The notes beneath the pieces were generated by a model, which was not told where the DNA came from, made no database searches, and worked only from the letters and a program-made list of their open reading frames with translations. A stretch of DNA of 64,000 bases, from NCBI GenBank assembly GCA_011033025.1, contig WFMF01000060.1, positions 124,001 through 188,000 on the forward strand, in the 5' to 3' direction. Position 1 is the stretch's first letter. Every line of letters begins with the position of its first letter. The stretch is from Beroe forskalii (taxonomy: Eukaryota; Ctenophora; Nuda; Beroida; Beroidae). This document shows positions 35,201-47,200 of the stretch, one piece after another. The position numbers and the translations under genes are program-made.

Positions 35201-38200
35201 TGATTCCGAAGCACGACAGATTCGTGGCACAATGTGAGAGACTGGCTGATGATGAATCCTCCGCCGCCTCCACGCCTCCTCAAAGCCCTGTAGCTGCAGT
35301 TGAGTCCCCTCTTCCAAGGAGCCCCGTCCCGACTCCTTCCCCCTCCCAGCAAGGAGGGCAAGCCGGGACTCTCACGAGGACATGGAGTATGAGGACACCC
35401 CCTCGCCTTCACCGGACCATCAGACACCTGCTTACATCCACAATCCGGCTCAGATAGACACCAAGGACGGGGAGGGTGCAGGAGAGGAAGCATGGGAGGG
35501 TGAAGCAGTGCCAGAGAGATTTGAGGGAACTCAGGATGACATGGACACCACAATGACACAAGGAGAATATGAATATGCATCACAAGGAATTGACGTCAAT
35601 GATGAACATGCAGACACTGAAAATCTTGATGAATCAAGGCTTTCTTCGGGGCAATCCAAAGAGGAGGACTCTGATGCCAATGGTTCCAATGCTGAGGACT
35701 CTGAAACCGACAATGGCGGTGAAGAATACGATGAAGTGCAAAGTGAAAATAATGGAGTCAATGAGGAGGAAGCAGAGGAAAGCAGCGAGAGATCCAATGA
35801 ACCTGCTATGAACGAAGATGGGAGTTCTTCCTTGCCATCTGTTTTCATTACTGCAGTGAGTGAGGCTGAACCTGGTGAATCTAATGAGGATTTGTCTCCT
35901 GACTCAACATCTCTTGCCATTCCTGATGTGGAATCATCTTTAGATCAGCCTGTGACTACAGTCGCAATTCCCGTGTTATCCTCCGCCATATTGGCTAAAC
36001 CGTCACGAAAACCTGGAAAACATGATGCAATTCCTGCCATGGTGACACCTAAAGTCATTCCAGCCATAGAAGCGTCTTCTGAACCTCCTCTTCCAAACCA
36101 GATAGTTTCCTCTGTTGCAGTTCATTCAGTGGGCCCTTCTGAGGGTGTTGCACCAGCCACAAGCTCCTCCAAAGTGATGTCAGCCTCGTCTGTGAACCTG
36201 GAGATGGCATCCTCAACACCAGATATTGCATTGCCTGCACCGCCACATGAGATCCTTACCGAAGTAAATACTGCATGACGTGTTGGTGTTCATTCGTTGA
36301 AATACTGTGCTATTTGTAATTGGTAATTAACGAATGCTGATTCTTTGATGCATGCTAAGCAATTTGCAAATTATTTGTTTGGTTATTTCTCTATTTCTCA
36401 ATAGCTGAATCAAGCAAAAATAACAGGAGTATAATGCTGCCTACAATGTATATTATCATGATTACATTTTCTTCATTGGATACGCCTGTGAACCTGAAAT
36501 CTTTTGATAGTTTTCTATTGCAACTAGGCAATAAAGGCTCTTAGTAGTCTAGTCTTTTTAGTTTATGAGCTTATTACTTTATTAGTTATTAATCTTTTCA
36601 ATCTTTTCAATTAACTTGCAATATGCAAATCATGAGCTACTGAATCAAGAATTCTAGCAGTCCACCAAATTAACAACTTTGTTTCTGACTATTTTAGTGT
36701 TCCCTGCGCATGCTGTATATTTTTGTTGGTGATTGGCGTTTTGCCTTATTCCTGAATCCAGGAGTGTGTGATAAAATCATTTTTATCCTGACGCATTGAA
36801 AATCTGAAGCGTCATTGTTACTTTTAATAAAACTTTTGATAAAACTTTTAAAGTTTAAATCAGTGTCTTAGCCAACTTTTTAAAGGCTGCATTTAAGTTA
36901 AATTCTTCAATTGAATTTTCAAGCTAGATTGAATAAGAGCTATAAATAAAGAAATGGAAACATAAACCCGCTTTTGCAGGAAGAAGAAAGAGCCAGGCTG
37001 GCAGAAGAAATGTACAGAAAAGAGCAAGATAAACTAAATGACGTAAGTTCTCTGGTTTTACTTTGCTGCAAAGTTATTGACAACTTTTAGATATTTAACT
37101 GACTAAAATATAAAAATAAAAATATCATTGATTTTAATTTATAGATTTCGTGATAATGAAGATTAAATGATTTCAAAAGAAACTGTGTAAAACTCCTGAC
37201 ATTTGAACAGAAATAATTTTTTGAAATAATTTAAATTAAATAAACTTAATTATTATAATCACACTGATTTCTTGCCAATGATTTTCCCTCAACTGACTCT
37301 GCAAGTACCTATCTTTGCATTTTAATCTTCGAACCACTGTGATTTGATCCGTCCATATCTCTATGTTACAAATGACAAACATATGATATAACGCATCGAA
37401 TAGTTTGTTCTATTATGGGAATTTAAATCAATATTTTTGCGAAAGTTTTCATACTGCGATGTAAATTTTCATGAAACTCGCCAAAAATTCTTTGAGAATG
37501 CTCCAACAATTTTCCAGTAATCAAGTAATCAATGCTACTTCTAACTTTCTAACTATTGAAACTGTGATTTTCATGAGATCAATGTAGTGTGCGATTTACT
37601 CATTTATCATCAATTCTTTTAACTTTTCATGATTCATCAAAGAACAGCCACAAAAACTTACCTGCAATAAATCAGTTCAAGACGTCTGTATGCACTCAAA
37701 ATTAATTCCAATTGATCAAAATGTACCATCTTCATGCTTTGGTAAAGATCATAATGAGAGTGAGATACTGCATACAGTTTAATTGAAGGAATTGAAGCTG
37801 AGGGATGGCCGTAGAGCCTGAATTATCCCAATTGGATGTTTTCACTGACTCCGGACCAATTGATAAGTCAATTGATAAACCTTCTTGTTCCAGCTGACGT
37901 AACATTATGCATGCATCATATCCAATGTATTGCGTTACTTGCAGTGATATACCTTAAAATACAAATTCACTGTCGATCTGTTTTTCAACAATCAACATGA
38001 ATTATTTCCCTTTGAGAATGTATTGAAGCGTATCTTATACCAATCATGAATTTCAGTATTGTAGTAATGACCTTACTTATGATTATCGATTAATACATTA
38101 ATGTGACATATTGTGTAACTTCCTAAAGTTCTTTCTCCGTGATCTGCTCATCATTTGATCTCCATTCTCCCTATCTTGATCATCTTGCGTCCCTGGTGAT

Positions 38201-41200
38201 CCATTCTGATTGATTTGCTCGCTCAGACCACGTGTGGCTACCATTTTACCTCATTTTGAGGTGTACCTTTTTAAACATTATTCAGGCTGGTGAAACTGAC
38301 GATCCTGATATGGATGAAGCAATGAAGCTTATTACTGGCGCATCAGATAGCCCGAAAATAGAGGTGACCCTAGGATTTATTTTTCATGACACCGTACTCT
38401 TGGTGGCCTAATGTTCGATTCGTGAATAAATATGAAAAGAGTCGCAACGCTCACATATTTTGATTGATCAAGTGTAATGTACAGAATTAGAAAGATATCC
38501 CACCATATGAGTACCTAATGAATATTGTGAAAAATCAAATTCAATACCTTTCTCGCCCCTCATCATGTTTCAAAAAATGTCCCAGTTCTCGGAAGCCAAT
38601 CATGATGAATCATACATAGCTTTGAATTGCGAGAGATTTTGTAAACCGAACTCTCCTTTTCAACCCACCCTCCCAGCCTTTGAGGATCGTATGATATTAT
38701 ACGCTTATATACGTGACGGTTTTCCGTCACCTATCTCCATCAACTCGGTACCTATGAGCTGTTTTCAAATGTTTCTATAACAACAGGCCTGTGTGCAGCT
38801 ATTCCAACACGAACCCTAACCCTCCTCTCCCCTTCTCTTCTCCTTTTGAGGTGAGCGTTGCCTTGGCAACGATATCCTCAACATGCATGCCCGGGCCACC
38901 TGCACCTGTGACGTTTAATGCGTTAAATCATAACAATCCTATTACGCAGTGCACCGCGGTGTAACTATTTCTGGTGGGTCAAAGGGGCTAATTCCAGACA
39001 CTAGATTGTAAGTGGAGTTATAAGGTGGCATGTGTTCAGGTTCCCCTTGCCAGGGGAGGGAATGTCCCGACTTGACTTCGGGCTTCTGGCAGGACGACAA
39101 TCACACAAACTGGAAGTGTTTGGTTTCTGAGAATCGTATATATATATGCAGAACTGGTGTCACAGTAAACGTGTTAATATTTGTTAAACAGAAATGCACA
39201 CTTTTGTTGCTCTTCAAGCTCAAAATATATCAATAATCAATAATTGATGAGACTGTTAGATTATCCGGACAATACTTTGAGTTTCAGGAAGTTGTGTTCA
39301 GCTTACTGTGCCCCCATATCATCAATTGCCACATTTTTGGGTTCGCTCTATCATATTACTATTGGGCCTCTCACTCGCTCCATCCGTAGCAAAGAAGCAT
39401 CTTCTCATCTTCAATATCACACAATCTTTTGCTTCAACGCCATTCTTGCAGGTATCCAAGGCTGCCTCTCTGTTTTTCTTACATCTGCTCACATGTGCAG
39501 AAACTTTGCAAAGAGTATCATCATCTTTAGCCTCTTCATCTTCACCTTGGTTACTTTCGTGGTATTTGCAATCGTAGGTTGTTTCCACATAGTAAGCGCC
39601 TAAAGCTGATGCCCCGTTGGTACCAGCATAACAATTTCTACCTACCTTGGCTATGATACAGTTTCCAGGTTTTCCCTCGCACTCCTCTCGAGCATCCGCC
39701 TCATTTTCCTTGCACTCACTGAGATATCGTCTCCGGAAACACGTCTCACTGTATTCGAAATCACCACTCCTGTCTTCCCTCCCTCCTTCATCCGGTTCAG
39801 GAGCCACACAACTACCGTCCCTGCACGCTACCCTCGGGTAGTACGCGTACTTGTTAATCTGGCACATGTTGTCCTTCTCTCTATCCATCATCATGTACCC
39901 TCTGATACCCCAGTCCGTTCCCCAACTGTTCCTTATCTTCCAGTACTTCCTCCCACTTTCCACTCCGTACCCCACCACTGCTACCGCATGGTTCACGCCC
40001 TCCTGACAGGTGTCGTCTGTGTAAACCCCTCGGCTGTAGGAGGAAAAGTAGATGTTGGTGTGGATTGCTACTGTGATTACATGCTTGCTGGCGTGGTGTA
40101 AGAGTCCGTAGTCAGTCCTCCCAAAGAAGACGCCCCCAAGGACCCTGACATTGTTATCAAGGAGGGCATTAGGGGTACTGCTACCTGCCAGACATACCCC
40201 TCTGTCGCGTCCTATGTAGCGGTATGCCCTGTTAGGTGCGATTCTGTCCTCCCTCCGGGAGTACTCATAGCAGTCCTTTGGCAGTCCCCCCTCGCATCCC
40301 CCCTTCTCCGGCGTCACACACTCCACGTATTCCTGTTCCGAGAGACTCACCCCCTTCCTGCCTGTCGTGAAGTAGATCTCCGCCTCTAGAGCAGCTGTAG
40401 CTGCGAAAGTGTAGCAGGCCCCACAGTACGCCTGGTCCTTGATGTCAGGCAGGAAGGAACTCAAATCCACCTGTTCTGGGATTTGAGAGTTAAGGAGAGT
40501 GTCTTCCTCGATTTCGCTATGATCTCCGAAGTCTTCAGAGAGTCCAGTGGCATTGAGACCACGGTGGAGTTGTCGCTCCTCCTCGGTAAGAATAGACATG
40601 AAGTTGTCAGCAGCGGTGTAGGGCAGTGAGTTGTCATTGTTCACCTCCGCCACAACTGCATGGAACTTTACGAATGATCGGAACCTCTGGAGCATCATTT
40701 CCGGGGATTCCTTCCGCAGGATTCCGTCCCGGGCTGCGTATTGAGCCATGGCTTTCCGGAACAGTAACTGCACATCTTCTGATCGGGTCACACAGAGGAG
40801 GGTTGCAGCAACAAGGATGAGACACTTCATAGTCTAAGAAAGCTGGAGTAGTTCTGAGTGGGGTGGTCTCATCCAGTACCTATATGTCTAACAAGTACAG
40901 AGCCAGGTGGTTCAAGTAGCGTCAGGTGAGGGGAATGAAGGGTGTTACCAAGTAGCACGCACATTTCACAATTTAGAGAATCAGTCAACTAGAATAATCC
41001 CATGATTTTATGAGGAATATTCATGTGTTCCTTTTGTTCTTACGTTCTTGGCGTAAAACAGCCATGGTTTGTTGGTTGACTGGCTTTATGACTGAATCTA
41101 TCAGTTCGATTGTTTCTTGAAGAATCTGGTGACATCTGTAAACCTTTTGTCGTTGTTGGTGATGAAATATTCACTCCATAATAGTGACACATTAGCAGCT

Positions 41201-44200
41201 GTGCAATAACAGCTGATTCAAAATTATGACAGCGAGAGTTATGACATATTCCATCCCGGAGTACGGGAGCGCCTGCCTCGGCCAGAAACTCCCTTTCCTG
41301 GGCTCTCGCAGGCCCATCCCCCTTCTAGTAGTAGACATATTCCATTCTAGGGTTCGGCGGAGTGAGTTGAATTGAATAACCTTCCACATTGTCGAGAACA
41401 AGTCATTCTTTGGATTATATCATTGATCATATTTTAAACCAAGAAAAGCAGAAATGATGATAATGAGAATGCAGCTCTTTCGTCGTGTGTAGGTAGTATA
41501 CTGCATTGTCCCATTGGTACACTGTATAATCATTGGTTCCCTGTAATGAGTACACGCTGTCTTACTGCCCCCCCCCCCTCAGTATACATTGTAAGAACTA
41601 ATAACAACACACAGACACGCTGTTTATGTCGCCTCACCACACCCTAATAATTATTCGCCGGAATTTTTATGCAAAAAAGATTAGCGCCAACAGCTGATGG
41701 AGGTGGTCTCAAGTGATAACAGCCATAATACAATGATATACTAAAAAGCTTTGATAGTTGATATAACTCCCAAGATATTACTAAGGTGGAATACACCAAA
41801 GAACGTTTTATCTTGAGTCTCTTAACACTTAAAGTGTTTGGCTTTTAAACTTACGTAAAGTGTTTGGTGGGTAAATTTTGCCCAATCTTTAAGTTCGTAT
41901 ATCAGAAAGATAAATCATGGTAGAGGTTAAAAAACAGGAAAAAATGTAGAACAAGGTATCTAACATTATGTTACAACCGAATTTGGTGGCATATTGGAGT
42001 ATGGAGCTACAATATTTCATTTTGAGTCTCTGTTGGTCACTTTCATGGGTGATACTGTATTGGGCAAAAACTGCCCATTGGGCAGAATTCGCCCAACTCA
42101 TTTTTTACCAAATTTAGCTTTTGTATTTCGAACATTTTATTACTCAAATTGCAACTTAAAAGCATGCTGATATAAGTTAGAAATTGTTCTTTAAACTCAC
42201 ATCAAAATTTTTGGATAAAAATTGGGAAGAATAGAGATATTCTCGATGAAGGTTTGGTTGTATTTTACCCAAGGAATTTGGACATTTTGTGCCCAAATAA
42301 TTGGGCGATTTATATCCAATTTCATTGCTTGGGTATTATTAGCCCAAATCACTTCAAAGGTGTATTTCCATAGATTGCAACGATGTTTCTCCATTTTTTA
42401 ATCATTATGGACTTATGAGAAGAAAAGTGAAATTTATTTGAAAAATATATCACACACTTTTGATGGATGTTCTAATAAAGTGAAAAAACTTCATGTTCAT
42501 GATCATCTATGGTTGATATTTGAATTAAACGCAAGAACTCCTTCAGATGAGATGATCCACACCCCATAAATCTCATGCATATTATCGATTTCACTTCCCT
42601 TGACTAAAAAAATCTGCTGGCTGAGCATCGAACTTCTTAGTAGCTCCAAGGATTCGGATTTATGCTAATTTCTATGTTAGGTATACAAATTTAAAGACCG
42701 CCACATTTTACATGCCTTCAAAGGCAATTTCAATGCTTTTATGAATTTCAGTAACCCCTTGCTTCTTGAACTGTCTTGATAAGAGTTGAACAATTAATTG
42801 AGAATTCAAATCAAACGCTAGAAAAGTGACAAATGCCATAAAATTGTTTAAAAAATGCAACGGGTTAAATCTATTGAATTTGTGACGTTTTCCATGTCAT
42901 TTCCCAACTTTTTGACATTACTGGCCAATTATTTGAGACATATTCTGAGGTATTAGGGAAATGGGCATAATGCGCCCAATCAATTGGACAAATTCACCCA
43001 AGGATTGGACACGATTCATTAAGAATTGGTCACAGTTTGCCCAAGAATTGGGTGAAATTTGCCAAAAGTTTTTGGAGTGGACACTTTTCACCCACTACAG
43101 TTGGGCAAAATCTTGCCCACAGAATTATTTTGCCAATTGGGCAGCATTTACCAACCCAAATTCGGCAAATTTGGTAGGCAAATTTTGCCCAAAAAGTGGT
43201 GTTTTCATATTCTGAAATCTAAACACTCTCGGGGATTGCCAATTGAGCTACCTTCAAATGGGCCATATTTAGGAAGCTACTGAGAAATTGATGCCGCTAA
43301 CTATTTGCATTTTTGTGTAAAGTTTATTTAATTTCGAGTTTGGGCAGAATATGCCCACCAAACACTTTAAGTGTTAATAAGAAAGATAAGAAGTCTCAAG
43401 CCCCTTCACGTAACATCGCAATTTACATTAATAACGTTAATCGAGACGCATAACCTCAATTTTGTTTTTTAGCCCCTGAGGAGCTAAAAAACAAAATTGA
43501 ATAATCTTTTATTGATGGACATTTTGAATCATTATTACATCTTTTATGGTGCCGAATCTCATATTCCTAGCCAGCTTTGAAGCCATTCTATTTCGGTATT
43601 CATGCATAATTAAGGTAATTGAATAACCATCATTGGATAACGACATTTTATGTAAATAAAGCTTTAGAATTGATAATATTAGCAGGTTATATTTAGTCGA
43701 TTGATGAGCCAATTAACGCACAATGACAGTATAATGTTATTCCTTTGTCCATCAAACTCTGCCAAGAGCACGAGCGAACTGTCCGCTCTTCTTCACTATA
43801 ATAATGGCATGGAACAGAACTTTACTGTAGCCTAATCTTCAGATTATGAAGAGCGATCGCACAAATTTTCCAAGCTTAATTTCTTATTTTTCAAACATCC
43901 TGGGACTAGGATCTAACATGGGTTTTGGAGTACCTACCTACATCAGTTGTAATATGAATCAGCTTAGTACTCTCTGTAAAGCTGTAAGAAAACTGCCATT
44001 TTTCACCGATTCTTCGCTCCGGGGAAATTTACTGACATTCGATCTGGATCTGTATTTGTTGCTATCCGGTGCCATCTGCTGCCTTTTTACACGTGTAAAG
44101 TTTTCATTTCAATAGGATAATGTCTTCTCTCTGATCCTTTGATTGAGAGAAAGAGGAATGAAGTTCTTTACCGTACTCAATAAGCCCTGTAAATAAGTCC

Positions 44201-47200
44201 TCTAAATAAGTCCTCTAAATAAAGAAATAAGTAGATGGTATTCCATCAAACTCCTTGAATTCACCAGCTATCAATGTACGGGTAATTCTACTGTAGTCTG
44301 GACTCTGGACTCTGGAGTTTGGAGGTATGATGTATATAGTGTACTATGATAGTATTATAGTGTATATTTTCACATACCTACCTACCAACATAATATATTA
44401 GCTATATCATGATGCACCTACTTTTAACTGGTTGTACTTTTCCAATAAACAACATGATATTGAGAACACCGTTTAAAGTGAATATTTGTCAATTAAGTAT
44501 ACAGCAATGGACCTGTTATACTGTGTATAATACGAGTGAGGCAAGCAACTCTGCGTCCAAAGCTCAAATGAGCCATGAACAACTTATCCTGGACGGAACA
44601 CTGCAAGGGGTCAGGTGCTGGCGCCATATCACCTATATAATTTCAAATAGGCTTCTTAATTTCTTACGTAGGTCACCAGTATCATGGGTCACTTTATTAT
44701 GGGTGGGAGGGGTGAATTGATCAGTTAATGACGTCAAGGCATCAGTTCCATAAGGAGTTCTGACAAAAAAAGGGTATTCAGTCTTGCTCCCGGGACACAA
44801 TTGACACTCATCAAGTTGCAGGTAACATCCAGTAGTATTCTAGAATACAAATCTCCACGTTGGTTTGCGTCACCATTTCACCATTCTAAACCCTGATAAT
44901 GACGTCACCATTTCACCATTCTAAACCCTGATAATGACGTCACCATTTCACCATTCTAAGCCATCATAATGACGTCACTTTCCAGTAATTTCCTCGTTAT
45001 CTCAGCCCGGTCTATCATGGTATACAATATATACACCCAGGTACCCAATAAACACCACGTCACCACTATCGGGCCCATTACAGCTAATTTAATTTGCTGA
45101 TTTGCTTAATAAAGATAATTCCCTGCTGCATGATGTATACCATTATTGTCTGTATGTCGTCATGGTTACCGCTCTAGAGATACCAGCATTCCTTATTAAC
45201 CCTTCCCAGGCTCGGTAGTAACATGGAAATTATCATCATTTGAAAGATTTGTTTTTTGGCAAACACTCGGACTCTTGCAGATATAAAAACAAAATACCGT
45301 GCTTGGAAATTACATTAGTAATACAAACAGTAAACACGTGACCTCAGAAATTATTGCTCTAGTTAGATTATATTTTGTGATGTAAAAACTTAAAGAGTAC
45401 GTGATACTCTTGATAGTATCTACTTCAACAAGTACTGTTAAATCCTAAGAATATTTATACCTTCGTGTACACAGCGCGCAGTGTCAGATATACCTATGGT
45501 AGATCGAGCAGAAAGATGGAATGTCCAGAACTCCAGAATAGAAGAATGACGCAGCTACCTTGGTTAAAAGTTTAAAGTGCTGAGCTGATCAAATTTTGTG
45601 CGCGGCTTTCGACGACGTAGATGTATTCCTCCTGTATCCGGTTCCTCATTCCTACAATAAAGAGGAAGCAACTAATCTGGGTTTGTGTTGAAAAACGCAA
45701 TCGTCATAAACCAACATCTGACACAATAGCAGACATGTATTTTCCTCCTCAAACCACAGTACAAATGCGCTGAGCTCTGATCAGCCATGTCCGCGAACAC
45801 ATGATTTCTTTAAATAAGTGCATAGTACTTATTTAGGATTGTTATGGATATTCTGGTCCTTCGCTTTTTCGTAGAAACTCAACAATGTTTCACAGAATTC
45901 TAATCTATACAAACCCCAGAAGTGCTGCACTACATTCGGTTATGTCTCATTGTTCGGGGGGATGGAGTAATAATAACGTTTTAAATTTGAAAAAAGAGGA
46001 AGTATAACAGCAGGCTCGTGAAGCATGATCAAGCTATGTCTCAGGTCTCTTCATGTGTGAAATGCTGGTGTAAACTGTAATGTCTCCTCATGTGTGAAAT
46101 GCTGGATGTAATGTAGAGTGTACTTTCATATCTTGCACCTGGCGGACTTGGCAGTGTACATCATACCACAGATTACACTGTAATCTGATCCTAGGAACAC
46201 CAAATCAAATTTGTACTTGGGCTTCTACTCTGACGACGAAATTATATAAAGAGAATATTGGATTACACATCTCATAAACTGTGTTAAACTAGCTATACTC
46301 GTGGTAGGTGTAGGAAAGTGATTACCCTCTAAAAATACCCTCTAGGTACTTATTTATTTTAAAGGTAGATACCAGCTAAAGATGGCATCTACCCACTTTA
46401 TCAATTTATCTATGCCTACCTTTATTTAGACATTTAGCTCAAGAGGAACAGTACACTGTACAGCTGCTGTAGCAATCATAAATCATTCAGTGTGCTTCAG
46501 TCTGTGATTACACAGACTGTGATTTGTAGCTGTTTACTTTATTAAAACATAGGTTTAAGGTATCTTGCCCGGGATCGGGAGAAGGCGGGATCTCCTGAGA
46601 AATCCATATTTCTAAAAGCCTCAAGTCAATGATGCTAGATGAACTTTATTCTTGTAGAGTTTTAGGTAGAGTTTTAGGTAGAGTTTTAGGTAACTTTAAT
46701 CCTACATTGCTTTGGAATAATCTTGCTATGAATATAGACCAGATAAGAATGAAAGGTCCTGTACGATTCTCGATCTTATGAAGTTACAAATAATGATACC
46801 GGTAATAGCACTCGGTACAATGGGTGAAAGGAGTTAGATTACCCAATACCTTACAGGGCCCCTCTCATCATCCGATTCCGCCACCACCACCTATTAGATT
46901 TAATGGAAATACCAAACATTTCGTTAACTCACTACCACACAACTAATATGTTAGTATCTGGGCAACAGATGAGCTTAACACGTTGACCTATTACTCAGGA
47001 GTTGAAAATATAATGAATTCGATGTGTGACGTGTGTGTTATTCCGAATGGTGGTTCTAACCAGCTACAAAACAAAGATGGAATCATCTCATATATTTGAA
47101 ATAGAATATTGAATTCTGTTTATGTTATGTACCTATGGCATTCTCGCATTTCCCTATAGATGATGTACCATAAAAGTAAGAAGTGAGAAGATGGTACAAC

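Noticed and set aside
35382..36278. Independent acidic-protein gene starting at the ATG at 35382
   Set aside because: The frame is open upstream of this Met, and flanking phase-0 splice sites fit the SPATA1-like gene better. An alternative isoform is still possible.
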